Positions 7,716 to 15,837 of a stretch of DNA of 64,000 nt are shown in pieces (position 1 is the stretch's first letter; every line of letters begins with the position of its first letter). The stretch is from contig NZ_CP072453.1 in NCBI RefSeq assembly GCF_019343475.1, positions 1,426,001 through 1,490,000 on the forward strand. Reading direction: 5' to 3'. The position numbers were made by a program, and so were the translations under genes. Source of the DNA: Providencia sp. R33 (lineage in GTDB: Bacteria > Pseudomonadota > Gammaproteobacteria > Enterobacterales > Enterobacteriaceae). The notes under the pieces were generated by a model. The model ran no database searches. It was not told the origin of the DNA and worked only from the letters and a program-made list of their open reading frames with translations.

Positions 7716-7723
7716 GGTATTTT

Positions 7724-7915
7724 ATGAACATTGTCTATTTCGATTTTATAGAAGGGTATGGCATTAACGCTCAAGTCGGTATTGAGTGGGATTTTTACCG
7801 TTCCTTTGAGGAATTGATTAAAGAGTGTTCAAACTGCTTTCACGATAATTTTATCTTAGCGCCAACCACGGCTATTTCAGGGAATTTCTTAGGTTACAGG
7901 GAGAGCTTGCTATGA
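7724..7915 (+). CDS. Unrecognised 63-residue early phage protein
   Basis: The ATG at 7724 is preferred over the in-frame ATG at 7706 because the latter sits inside an operator palindrome. Acidic and aromatic-rich, it has no membrane segment. Its stop overlaps the rep start (ATGA), so the two are translationally coupled. No family is recognised. The position suggests an early accessory to replication or host takeover. Confidence 0.6.
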   Translation: MNIVYFDFIEGYGINAQVGIEWDFYRSFEELIKECSNCFHDNFILAPTTAISGNFLGYRESLL

Positions 7916-9051
7916 GTAATCAATCAACTCGCTCTGTTTTTATTGACTATTTAGCTTTTTCCGCACCCATTTCAGTCATGAAAGATGTTCATACTTTTCA
8001 AGAAAAGGGTTTTGAATGGCGTAAATTTCAATATTTACCTTCTTATCGTCATTATCAAACTGAACCACGTTATGCATGTTTGCCTGAGTTTCAAGGGATC
8101 CCCGAGATCCCATCAAACACTATGACCGATGAGCAGTTAAATCAATATGATACTGACTTAATAGAATGCTATTTTTCTCGTTTAAAAACATGGATAGCTT
8201 CTGTTTTTGGCTTAGTTATGGGGCTGCCAAGGGGTAAGGGCGGTTTTGCATATAGTGATTCCGCACTGTTGTATAGTGACCAAGGTGGCTCAGATCATTG
8301 CGGTGTGATTTTTTGGGGAGGTAATAACGATACATTTTATGTTCAAATTTCAGGTTTAGGTTGTGCTCATGTATTTAGTGGAACAACACCACAAAAAATT
8401 CATAAGTGGTTAAAACACCTTGATATTTTTACATTAAAACGTCTCGACTTAGCAACCGATGATTATGATGGGATTTTTACCTGTCAAGCGGCATTACGGG
8501 ATTATCGTTTTGATGCGTTCTATGGTGGAGCAGGTCCCAAACCTAAACTCGATACATCAAATGGCATTGATGCCAATGGATGTGTGACAAAAGAAATCGT
8601 CAATATTGGTTCTCGTCAATCTCGTATTTACTGGCGTATTTACAATAAAGCATTGGAACAAAAGGTTTCGGGTATTTGGTATCGTTCAGAGGTCGAGTTA
8701 AAAGGGCTTTCAATTGATACATTGCTAAATATCGCAGGAATTTATACTGGGCTATGTGATTATTCTGCTCAAATTAATCCGACTGTACCAACTTCTATTC
8801 CACCGCTTTTTGTTCGTAAAGCCATTGATTCCATTGAAGCAAAAGTTCGATGGTTACGCAAACAGGCATCAGCAACGCTTGCTAAAGTTTTTCATTATCA
8901 TGAAGGTGATATGTTAAAAGTTTTTTCTATGGTTCTTAGGGAAGAACACCTTGAAGATCTAAATGTACGTTTTGATATACCGCCTATATATCACACTTTA
9001 TACCAAACTTTAATGAGCGAAAAATTAAAGCTTTCTCAAACACCTTTTTAA
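7912..9051 (+). CDS. Replication initiation protein, Rep_trans/RstA type
   Basis: The 379-residue rolling-circle initiator nicks the phage plus strand at the origin. Recognisable blocks are FIDYLAFSAP at residues 10-19, the LKRLDLATDDYDG motif near 175 (conserved acidic cluster), RIYWRIYNKALEQ near 235 with the candidate catalytic Tyr, and WYRSEVELKG near 257. This is the Rep_trans family used by CTXphi and Pf-type phages. The sequence does not resemble M13 pII. AGGGAGAGC precedes the ATG. It is coupled to the upstream ORF and followed by the ssDNA-binding gene. Confidence 0.88.
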   Translation: MSNQSTRSVFIDYLAFSAPISVMKDVHTFQEKGFEWRKFQYLPSYRHYQTEPRYACLPEFQGIPEIPSNTMTDEQLNQYDTDLIECYFSRLKTWIASVFGLVMGLPRGKGGFAYSDSALLYSDQGGSDHCGVIFWGGNNDTFYVQISGLGCAHVFSGTTPQKIHKWLKHLDIFTLKRLDLATDDYDGIFTCQAALRDYRFDAFYGGAGPKPKLDTSNGIDANGCVTKEIVNIGSRQSRIYWRIYNKALEQKVSGIWYRSEVELKGLSIDTLLNIAGIYTGLCDYSAQINPTVPTSIPPLFVRKAIDSIEAKVRWLRKQASATLAKVFHYHEGDMLKVFSMVLREEHLEDLNVRFDIPPIYHTLYQTLMSEKLKLSQTPF

Positions 9052-9073
9052 AAATAATTAGGATGAATTTATT

Positions 9074-9349
9074 ATGATTAAAATTGAATTAAACGCTGAA
9101 GATTGTGCAGTTAAAACAAAAGAAGTCACTTCAACTCGTACAGGTGAAATTTTACATTTCCGTGAGCAAAAAGCCTATATTTATAATGGCGGTATTTATC
9201 CCAAGCAATTCATGATTGGTCTGGAAAAAGATCAGGCTGCATATCCTGCGGGCTTTTATACATTATCTATAGATTCATATGATGTGGGGGATTTTGGTGC
9301 ATTAAAATTCTCTCGAAATATTAAATTAATCCCCATTGATAAAAAATAA
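9074..9349 (+). CDS. Single-stranded DNA-binding protein pV
   Basis: The 91-residue product aligns along its whole length with M13 pV. It begins MIKIEL, keeps the central YPKQFMIGLEKDQAAYPAG segment (M13: YPVLVKITLDEGQPAYAPG) and the YTLSIDSYDVGDFGALKF segment, and ends in a LIPIDKK tail. pV dimers coat nascent plus strands, switch replication to single-strand production and hold DNA until coat proteins replace it at the membrane. It lies 22 bp after rep. Confidence 0.92.
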   Translation: MIKIELNAEDCAVKTKEVTSTRTGEILHFREQKAYIYNGGIYPKQFMIGLEKDQAAYPAGFYTLSIDSYDVGDFGALKFSRNIKLIPIDKK

Positions 9350-9376
9350 ATTTAATTAATTTTAATAGGAAAGGGC

Positions 9377-9493
9377 ATGTTTAATTTCGAACCGTCATTA
9401 CTTTTTGAGTTAAGAGATTTTATTTATGTCGTTTCTGGTTTCATTGTTTTTTTATTGTCATTTATTGCTGGTCGCTTAACCGCTCCGAGGTAA
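9377..9493 (+). CDS. Minor coat protein pVII-like (38 residues)
   Basis: Short ORF with a GGAAAGGG ribosome binding site. An acidic N-terminus (MFNFEPSLLFELRD) is followed by one hydrophobic span and a basic tail (AGRLTAPR). Size, topology and position between gV and the next tiny coat gene match M13 gVII (33 residues), which with pIX starts virion assembly by recognising the packaging signal. Confidence 0.7.
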   Translation: MFNFEPSLLFELRDFIYVVSGFIVFLLSFIAGRLTAPR

Positions 9494-9495
9494 TT

Positions 9496-9597
9496 ATGCT
9501 TGGATTAATTGCGTTATTTTCATCAATTGTTGCTTCAGGTTTTGCGGCTGGTTATCTCGTCGGTTTTTTTGACCGATTAACTCGTGAACTATCCTAG
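9496..9597 (+). CDS. Minor coat protein pIX-like (33 residues)
   Basis: It starts two bases after the previous stop, with a GAGG ribosome binding site inside the upstream gene. One hydrophobic span (MLGLIALFSSIVASGFAAG) is followed by FDRLTRELS, resembling the M13 pIX tail FTRLMETSS. Length (M13 pIX has 32 residues) and order agree with gIX. Confidence 0.72.
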   Translation: MLGLIALFSSIVASGFAAGYLVGFFDRLTRELS

Positions 9598-9608
9598 AAA
9601 GGTGATTT

Positions 9609-9842
9609 ATGTTTAAAAAAACATTAGCAACAATCATTGTTGCTACCGCGTCCATCGCTTCTCCTGCTGTTTTTGCAGCTGAAACACCAACGTCAACAGT
9701 TCCGCAAGCTGCGCAAGATGCAATTACAGGAGTTGGCAGTACCGCAACGGGCATGATTGATTTGGCGTGGCCTGTTATCGCGCTTGTTGTCGGTGGTTTC
9801 TTAGCCATTAAGATGTTTAAAAAAGTGGCATCAAAAGTCTAA
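9609..9842 (+). CDS. Major coat protein pVIII precursor
   Basis: This 77-residue precursor has a 23-residue signal peptide ending AVFA and a mature protein of 54 residues. The mature part has an acidic amphipathic N-terminus, a hydrophobic core (MIDLAWPVIALVVGGFLAI) and a basic C-terminus (KMFKKVASKV) that contacts DNA, the classic M13 pVIII plan. AGAAAGGTG precedes the ATG. A strong terminator directly follows, as in M13, helping make coat transcripts abundant relative to gIII and beyond. Confidence 0.95.
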   Translation: MFKKTLATIIVATASIASPAVFAAETPTSTVPQAAQDAITGVGSTATGMIDLAWPVIALVVGGFLAIKMFKKVASKV

Positions 9843-9870
9843 CGCTATTGACTCAGCGTTATATCCTCTT

Positions 9871-9894
9871 TGGGGCTTCGTGCCCCATTTTTTT
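9871..9894 (+). terminator. Terminator after the major coat gene
   Basis: TGGGGC, loop TTCGT, GCCCCA, then a T-rich run. The position between gVIII and gIII matches the central terminator of M13-type phages. Confidence 0.92.
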
Positions 9895-9914
9895 AAATAA
9901 CAAGGTTTTCAATT

Positions 9915-11651
9915 ATGCGTTTTATTTTCTTTTTATTACTCGGTTTTAGTTTCTATTCTAATGCGGTAATTAAAACGTATAATGTGACATTATCTGATAC
10001 CAATTATAAAGTCTCTCAATATGACCCTAATACGGGTTTTTGGTCTTCATCATTTACTCTTGAATATCCGCTTCAAACTTATCAAGCGAGTGATTGTTTT
10101 CTTGAACGTAGTTTTTCTATTGCTCCGAGAACGATTGCCGAAAAATATATTAAACTACCGAATAGAAACCCAAATGCATCTCCGCCATCATTATCGGTTA
10201 AATTTAATCCAAAGGTAAAATGTACAGTTGATTGGGTTGAGGATAAACCAAAATATTCATTAACCGATAAAGCCAATTCAGCGATATTAACGATAACTTA
10301 TCGCGCTTTTTATTGCCCTAATGAATCTGCTTATTCTTACAATAATTTAGATAAAAAAGAAGGATGTCCCTCTATTGAGCATGGTAGCTTGGAAGAATAT
10401 TGTTTAAAACAACCCACGTTATATAACACTACAGTTAAAAACCCAACGCATGATGGTAAAGATTATATATTTAATAATGCAGAAAATGGCTGTAAATACT
10501 TTTCAGTTGGTTCCGTTATATTAAAACAAGAAAATCCACTTCGTATTACAAGTGATTGGGCAACAATTGGAGTCGCTGATTTAGATACTGGTGATAGCGA
10601 AATTATCGAAAATGATAATGGTAATGATGGTGGTAACGGCAGTGAAGGTGGTAACGGCAGTGAAGGTGGTAACGGCAGCGAAGGTGGTAACGGCAGCGAA
10701 GGTGGTAACGGCAGTGAAGGTGGTAACGGCAGTGAAGGTGGTAACGGCAGCGAAGGTGGTAACGGCAGCGAAGGTGGTAACGGCAGCGAAGGTGGTAACG
10801 GCAGCGAAGGTGGTAACGGCAGCGAAGGTGGTAACGGCAGCGAAGGTGGTAACGGCAGCGAAGGTGGTAACGGCAACGAAGGCGGTAATGGAGGCGGGAG
10901 TGCGTCAGGTGAATATGCCGGTATTTTAAACTCAATTCGTACAGATACACAAAGTATCAGTAAAACCACATCATCCATGGATAAAAACCTGAATTCCATC
11001 AAAGATAAAGCATCATCGATAGACGATAGGCTCGCTAATATTGATGGAAACGTTGCAAAGATTGAGCGTTATTTACGCCCAGAAGAACACTCTTTTTCCG
11101 AATGGCTGAATTCTTTTGATACCACTTACAGCACCTATTTTAGCCCCTCGATTAAAGAGCCTAATTCAATATTTAATGCCGAATTTGGGTATCGCAATGA
11201 CAATGAGTTTTCACTGTATGGGGATATCGCCTCCAATATGCAAGGAGATGCGTTTGTCAGGTCATTTTCAAATATCTATCGAGAACAATTGTCAGGTTTA
11301 ACTTCCCACTTACCAAGCAATTTACAACTGTCTTCGATTGCCAATCAATTAGACGGTTCGATTCGTTCTGATACGATTGATTTTAGAGACGATTTTAAAG
11401 CTTATGGGACATTTACCTCAATTTTTGGAGTGGGTGATTTAGTCAAATCCATTTATCAAGTTTTGCCCAAGTATAAAGAATGCACTCCGATTATCTTATT
11501 TGGTGGGTATCCTTATGAGTTTTCTATTTCTTGCGAATACATAAATAAAATCAAAGACTTTCTTTATTACGTCTTTTTCTTTTTTACATTGTGGTTCACG
11601 TTCACGAAATTAATGCATTCAATTTCAGCAACGCCCGCAAAAGAAAGTTAA
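9915..11651 (+). CDS. Minor coat / adsorption protein pIII, complete
   Basis: 578 residues. An N-terminal signal segment (MRFIFFLLLGFSFYSNA) is followed by a Cys-containing N domain (to about residue 235). The glycine-repeat linker spans about 239-322, then come a helix-rich C domain with Cys pairs near its end and a C-terminal membrane anchor (FLYYVFFFFTLWFTF). The N domain selects the pilus receptor, and the C domain anchors pIII in the virion tip and releases it. The N domain is not recognisably that of M13, so the receptor cannot be predicted. Confidence 0.92.
   Translation: MRFIFFLLLGFSFYSNAVIKTYNVTLSDTNYKVSQYDPNTGFWSSSFTLEYPLQTYQASDCFLERSFSIAPRTIAEKYIKLPNRNPNASPPSLSVKFNPKVKCTVDWVEDKPKYSLTDKANSAILTITYRAFYCPNESAYSYNNLDKKEGCPSIEHGSLEEYCLKQPTLYNTTVKNPTHDGKDYIFNNAENGCKYFSVGSVILKQENPLRITSDWATIGVADLDTGDSEIIENDNGNDGGNGSEGGNGSEGGNGSEGGNGSEGGNGSEGGNGSEGGNGSEGGNGSEGGNGSEGGNGSEGGNGSEGGNGSEGGNGSEGGNGNEGGNGGGSASGEYAGILNSIRTDTQSISKTTSSMDKNLNSIKDKASSIDDRLANIDGNVAKIERYLRPEEHSFSEWLNSFDTTYSTYFSPSIKEPNSIFNAEFGYRNDNEFSLYGDIASNMQGDAFVRSFSNIYREQLSGLTSHLPSNLQLSSIANQLDGSIRSDTIDFRDDFKAYGTFTSIFGVGDLVKSIYQVLPKYKECTPIILFGGYPYEFSISCEYINKIKDFLYYVFFFFTLWFTFTKLMHSISATPAKES
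10629..10880 (+). repeat. 18-bp coding tandem repeat in gIII, copy 2
   Basis: Fourteen units encoding GGNGSE x13 and GGNGNE, with the same order of AGT/AGC serine codons as the tract at 569-820. The match, despite the high slippage potential of such a tract, indicates very recent duplication or ongoing homogenisation of the array. Confidence 0.97.
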
Positions 11652-11669
11652 TACCAAAAGGAGCGCATT

Positions 11670-12008
11670 ATGCCGTTATTACTGGCTTGGTTACCTGCAC
11701 TGATTACATGGTTGTTTAATGCATGGCGTATTTACGTTGCAGCTTCTTTTTTATGGAAAATCATTAAATATATTGCAGGTGTCATTATTACCTATGCTGT
11801 AGTGAACTATGTTTTTGGTGGATTTATCTCGGCACTCATTAATTGGGTCTCAACTTCATTAACGTATATTTCCCCGTTTATTGATGCCTTTTCGTTATTT
11901 TTACCCTCAAATTTTGAAACCTGCGTTTATATCATCATTTCAGATTACGTTCTTGCCATGGTTTTGTCATGGAAACATCGTATTGCAACGGCATTAGGAG
12001 CGATTTAA
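11670..12008 (+). CDS. Minor coat protein pVI, copy 2
   Basis: Identical to the product at 1610-1948: 112 hydrophobic residues with about three spans, between gIII and gI. It partners pIII at the trailing virion end. Confidence 0.8.
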   Translation: MPLLLAWLPALITWLFNAWRIYVAASFLWKIIKYIAGVIITYAVVNYVFGGFISALINWVSTSLTYISPFIDAFSLFLPSNFETCVYIIISDYVLAMVLSWKHRIATALGAI

Positions 12009-12077
12009 GTGGATTTTACTGTGTGGGACGTTATGGCATTTGCGTTCTCAATGTTTCTTTTATCTTATATAAGGTGA
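12009..12077 (+). CDS. Possible 22-residue hydrophobic peptide, copy 2
   Basis: Same GTG-started mini-ORF as at 1949-2017, abutting the gVI stop. It may be only spacer. Confidence 0.25.
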   Translation: MDFTVWDVMAFAFSMFLLSYIR

Positions 12078-12081
12078 TGTT

Positions 12082-12162
12082 ATGTCTATCATCCCGTTTA
12101 TACCGACACGCCTTGAATATTACTATGGTCATTTAACGCATTCATATGCTTATTCACTTTAG
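12082..12162 (+). CDS. Possible 26-residue peptide, copy 2
   Basis: Same mini-ORF as at 2022-2102, ending in the gI ribosome binding site. Confidence 0.22.
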   Translation: MSIIPFIPTRLEYYYGHLTHSYAYSL

Positions 12163-12170
12163 GAGGGGAA

Positions 12171-13202
12171 ATGGCGGTCTATTTTGTCACGGGTAAACTC
12201 GGTTCAGGAAAAACACTCTCAGCCGTGTATAAAATCCGCGATTACTTAATGAATGGGCGTAAGGTGGCGACAAACTTAAATATCTCGTTAACAGGGATGT
12301 TTGGTTATCACGCCAAAAATATTAATCTGGTACGTATTCCTGATAAACCCAATATCATTGATTTAGAGTCAATTGGGCGCGGTAATTCTACTTACGATGA
12401 GTCACTCAATGGCTTACTGGTCTTGGACGAATGCGGAACATGGTTTAACTCGCGTTCTTGGGCAGATAAGAGCCGACAGGAGTTAATCAATTGGTTTGCA
12501 CATGCGCGAAAGCTCGGCTGGGATATTCTTTTCCTTGTGCAAAGTCTTCATGTTGTCGATAAACAGAGTCGATTGATGTTTGCGGAACACGTGGTGTATT
12601 GCCGTCGTGCTGACCGTTTAAAAATCCCCTATATTCATTGGTTATTGCAATTAGTGACATTAGGGCATTTTCAACTCCCGAAAATCCACATGGCTATCGT
12701 GAAATACGGGGATTCACCGACTGCATTAGTCACTGACCGTTGGTTTTACCAAGGTGGGCCTTTGTATTCCGCTTATGACACCAAACAGCAATTTTCTGAT
12801 TTCTATGCGCATGGGGCATTTTGTGTTTTGCCTCCGCATTACTACGTCTTAAAACGCACAAAAATTAATGTGAGCTTTTTTATGCGCTTAACAAAAATCT
12901 ATTTCAAACGCTCTAAACGACTCAGCTTAATTCTTTTGGGAATATTCCTGTGCCTTTCAGGGCAATTTTTTTATCACAAGTATTGGCCATCAACGTCAGA
13001 AACACCCATCTTGCCACTTTCTGACGTTTTTATTGATTCTTACGTGAAGCACGGTAATCAGACTCAATACCGATTTTCAACACCAAATGGCATTTTATCT
13101 GAAGACGATTTAACAAATGCAGGCATAAAAATTTCGCAGGTATCGCCCTGTAAAGTGTCATTAAATTTAAATGGGGTTTCACATGAAGTCACATGTAAAT
13201 AG
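12171..13202 (+). CDS. Phage assembly ATPase pI (Zot family), copy 2
   Basis: Identical to the 343-residue product at 2111-3142: Walker A GKLGSGKT at residues 8-15, one transmembrane span near residue 260, periplasmic tail. It overlaps gIV. Confidence 0.93.
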   Translation: MAVYFVTGKLGSGKTLSAVYKIRDYLMNGRKVATNLNISLTGMFGYHAKNINLVRIPDKPNIIDLESIGRGNSTYDESLNGLLVLDECGTWFNSRSWADKSRQELINWFAHARKLGWDILFLVQSLHVVDKQSRLMFAEHVVYCRRADRLKIPYIHWLLQLVTLGHFQLPKIHMAIVKYGDSPTALVTDRWFYQGGPLYSAYDTKQQFSDFYAHGAFCVLPPHYYVLKRTKINVSFFMRLTKIYFKRSKRLSLILLGIFLCLSGQFFYHKYWPSTSETPILPLSDVFIDSYVKHGNQTQYRFSTPNGILSEDDLTNAGIKISQVSPCKVSLNLNGVSHEVTCK

Positions 13203-14511
13203 CTTGATAGGGGCGTTCTTATTGTGGTGCTCCTGCGCACACGCTCAATTACTAGAAATGAATAATGCGCCCATGACGGAGTTTGTGAATTGGTATTCGC
13301 AGCTATCAGGAAAGGGCGTTGTTTTACCCAGCAATTTTGATGGGCGAATTACCATTTATAATTCGGATGTGGACGCCTCTAATATTGATGCTTTTTTTAT
13401 TTCAGTCCTGGCTTCTCGTGGTTATGAAGTTGTGTCTGGGAGTCCACTGATTATTAAAGCGAACCCGACTATTGATGTGAAACAAACGCGCCTTAATATG
13501 ACACCGCTTGAAAGTAATGATGATTCCAACAGCTTAGATTATCAAGATAATGGCTCATCACTGGACAATTTATTAGATTATCCAGTTCAATCCGCACCTA
13601 AGTTTTTGGAGATGGAAACACGCACCTTTAAATTTCAGCGTATTACGGCTAAATCTGCCTTACCCGTTGTCGATATCTATTTAAAATCATTACCCACATC
13701 AGGTTCACACGTCGTGCTCGATGCGGCTTCCAATTCACTGATTGTGACGACCGTTAAAGGCAACTTTGATAATATTGGCTCCTTTATTCGTGATATTGAC
13801 GTGAAAACAGAACAAGTTCTGATTGAAGCGATTATGTTCGAGGTTGGCAAAGGTTCATCGTTTGATTTTTCATTTGCAGCAGGTAAGCGTTCAGATTCAA
13901 ACATTGTTGGGGGTATCAATACCACCTCATTATCCGACTCTCTGACCTCCAAGGGAGCGGCATTTGGCATATTCTCAGGCAACATATTATCGTTGGCATT
14001 AACAGCTGTAGAAGGCGCTCAGGACTCAAAAATTTTGTCTGTACCCCGTATTTTAACCTTATCAGGCTCTGAGGGCTTTATCTCTTCAGGCCAAAACGTG
14101 CCGATTGTGACAGGAAAACTGGTTGGAGAGGGCGTTGACGCCAAAAATCCGTTCCAAACCATCACGCGCCGTGATGTAGGAATTAACTTACGGGTTACGC
14201 CTATCGTACTGGGTGACGGTTCGATTATGTTAGATTTATCGTCTAATTCCGGCTCAATTTCTAATGTTACCGCAGCTTCCGATATCATTTTAAACGAACG
14301 CACCATTAAGACGACCGTTCAGCTTAAAGATGGTGATACATTGCTTATTGGTGGGTTAATTCAACATAACGCGATTAATCAAAAAGACTCAACACCTATT
14401 GCGTCTTCTATCCCGTTAATTGGTTGGATGTTTGATTCCACCTCAGAATCTGAAACTGAAAACACCATGTATATTTTGATTAGAGCTCGGATTGTTTCGC
14501 CTTTATCCTAA
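13183..14511 (+). CDS. Outer-membrane secretin pIV, copy 2
   Basis: Identical to the product at 3123-4451 and given the same start (signal peptide ending AHA). 442 residues, with the secretin gate and strand motifs in the C-terminal half. It supplies the phage exit channel and ends the virion operon. Confidence 0.94.
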   Translation: MKSHVNSLIGAFLLWCSCAHAQLLEMNNAPMTEFVNWYSQLSGKGVVLPSNFDGRITIYNSDVDASNIDAFFISVLASRGYEVVSGSPLIIKANPTIDVKQTRLNMTPLESNDDSNSLDYQDNGSSLDNLLDYPVQSAPKFLEMETRTFKFQRITAKSALPVVDIYLKSLPTSGSHVVLDAASNSLIVTTVKGNFDNIGSFIRDIDVKTEQVLIEAIMFEVGKGSSFDFSFAAGKRSDSNIVGGINTTSLSDSLTSKGAAFGIFSGNILSLALTAVEGAQDSKILSVPRILTLSGSEGFISSGQNVPIVTGKLVGEGVDAKNPFQTITRRDVGINLRVTPIVLGDGSIMLDLSSNSGSISNVTAASDIILNERTIKTTVQLKDGDTLLIGGLIQHNAINQKDSTPIASSIPLIGWMFDSTSESETENTMYILIRARIVSPLS

Positions 14512-14559
14512 TTTTTTATTACGTTACATTCTAATTATTTATCAATCTCTCTTTTAATC

Positions 14560-14624
14560 AGAACCCTGTTAGCGATGTTCGCTCACTGCGAGAGCGGGGG
14601 GCGGATATCGCTAATGGGGTTTCT
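14560..14624 (+). other. Long imperfect hairpin after gIV (candidate packaging signal), copy 2
   Basis: Same structure as 4500-4564, immediately after gIV in the non-coding stretch 14512-14899. Confidence 0.5.
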
Positions 14625-14734
14625 ATTAACAGTCATTTTATTTATGAATATAGCTTTTGTGATTATATCAGAATAAAGTTTCTTTATATGCCGTTAGGCA
14701 TGTAAGGCGACACGCTAAAATTTCAGAAATACCC

Positions 14735-14770
14735 AAAGCTCGCTCGCCGATAAAACGGGCGGGCTTTTTT
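14735..14770 (+). terminator. Rho-independent terminator of the virion operon, copy 2
   Basis: Same stem and T-run as at 4675-4710. Confidence 0.85.
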
Positions 14771-14801
14771 GAAAAACACGAAACCGCGCTTGCGCCACTG
14801 G

Positions 14802-14830
14802 TTGACAGGATTTTAATTGTTCGATCTAAT
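14802..14830 (+). promoter_or_regulatory. Sigma70-type promoter for the 72-residue ORF, copy 2
   Basis: TTGACA-N17-TCTAAT, identical to 4742-4770. In this copy it reads toward host DNA through dif. Confidence 0.65.
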
Positions 14831-14899
14831 AGCAACTCAACAGTTTTATGGTCGAAGACGAAAGAATCTTTCAGCGATAATTTATAGGGAATGAATTAA

Positions 14900-15118
14900 A
14901 TGAAGACTGTTTGGATTGATGAAGAATCTTTTTTGCAAATGGCTAAAATTGGCTGGATTGACTATAGCAATGCACGTTTAGATAACAATAAGTTGCTTGG
15001 TATCGAATTACCGCCAAGACGCAAAAATGGCAATAATACGCATTTCAAAATGACGTTAACCGATGTAACAAGGTTCATTAATGACTATAACGAAGCCAAA
15101 AAGAACCAACACAATTAA
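14900..15118 (+). CDS. Unrecognised 72-residue phage protein next to att, copy 2
   Basis: Identical to the product at 4840-5058. Here it is the last phage gene before host dif (36 bp away), so read-through from its promoter would enter the host DUF2132 gene. Function unknown. Confidence 0.7.
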   Translation: MKTVWIDEESFLQMAKIGWIDYSNARLDNNKLLGIELPPRRKNGNNTHFKMTLTDVTRFINDYNEAKKNQHN

Positions 15119-15154
15119 CCAGCCAGAACGCTGGATTTCTTCATTTTATACCTA

Positions 15155-15182
15155 GGTTCGCATAATGCATATTATGTTAAAT
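15155..15182. other. dif: Chromosomal dif site (XerC/XerD), phage-host junction
   Basis: The 28-bp site has XerC arm GGTTCGCATAA, central TGCATA and XerD arm TTATGTTAAAT. It differs from E. coli dif at only two positions, one in the XerC arm and one in the central region. The phage-identical sequence runs through the XerC arm and into the central region (to 15167); the XerD arm is host. A complete dif remains, so chromosome dimer resolution should still work. It places the window at the replication terminus. Confidence 0.93.
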
Positions 15183-15308
15183 AAGATATTGCATTAATAA
15201 TAGGACATAGTGGCTCAGGTATTGTGAGCTCCCTATTGACTTAGCATCGTGTTCAGCTTATTTATATGCGCTAAATGATAACCTAGCCTATGCTTCGGAA
15301 ATACCGTA

Positions 15309-15572
15309 ATGAATGAATATAAATCGAAAGACCCTTTACATGGCGTTACACTTGAAATGCAAGTGAATGCATTGGTTGATAGATACGGTTGGAGCCAACT
15401 TGGGCGCACCATTAAAATAAATTGCTTTAATAAAGATCCAAGTATTAAATCGAGCTTAAAGTTTCTTCGTCGAACGCCTTGGGCAAGAGCTGAAGTTGAA
15501 TTACTCTATCTGGATATGATAGAAAATACTGACTCAGATTCTGATGATCCATGGCATAATTCACGGCGTTAA
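15309..15572 (+). CDS. DUF2132 / VF530 family protein
   Basis: An 87-residue small protein with the family signature DPLHGVTLEMQVNALVDRYG near the N-terminus and the PSIKSSLKFLRRTPWAR block in the middle, plus an acidic tail. The family (VF530, COG4628) is compact, helical and suggested to bind DNA; its biological role is not established. It is the first host gene after dif, with about 125 bp between. The terminator-like hairpin at 15742-15790 lies downstream. Confidence 0.85.
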   Translation: MNEYKSKDPLHGVTLEMQVNALVDRYGWSQLGRTIKINCFNKDPSIKSSLKFLRRTPWARAEVELLYLDMIENTDSDSDDPWHNSRR

Positions 15573-15741
15573 AAGATAAAATGGTATTGAGCTCAATAAC
15601 CCAACCACATAATACCGTATCTAAGAATGTGCCAAATAGTGCATCTGCGATGAGAAAGAAATCAAATGCACATCCATTTGGATGTTTGGGCTAAAAGCTA
15701 AATTTGTCCATATTCACCTCAAAAGCAAACCCTTTCCTATC

Positions 15742-15790
15742 AAATGCCCTAACCTATTATTTTTAAAACTATATTAGGGCATTTATTTTT
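15742..15790. terminator. Inverted repeat, probable bidirectional terminator
   Basis: AAATGCCCTAA (15742-15752) and TTAGGGCATTT (15774-15784) form a perfect 11-bp stem with a 21-nt AT-rich loop, followed by ATTTTTAT. It lies between convergent genes. Confidence 0.6.
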
Positions 15791-15837
15791 ATCTTACTTT
15801 AAACCTAAAGCGACCAGAAAGATTGACTTGCGCTAGA

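Larger units (their letters stand above)
5095..15154 (+). mobile_element. Complete filamentous phage (inovirus) prophage, copy 2, at dif
   Basis: One whole phage genome unit lies between the attP-like junction at 5095 and host dif at 15155. Leftward genes form an accessory/regulatory arm (5259-7588). Rightward genes form the early module (small ORF, Rep, ssDNA-binding protein) and the virion/export module (gVII/gIX-like, gVIII, gIII, gVI, gI, gIV). Structural genes are M13-like in order and sequence, while Rep and the folded att site are CTXphi-like, so the phage is a mosaic. No transposase or tyrosine integrase is encoded, which fits use of host XerC/XerD. Confidence 0.93.

Noticed and set aside
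7912..9051. Calling the replication gene an M13 gII homologue because the virion genes are M13-like
   Set aside because: Sequence blocks fit the Rep_trans/RstA family instead.
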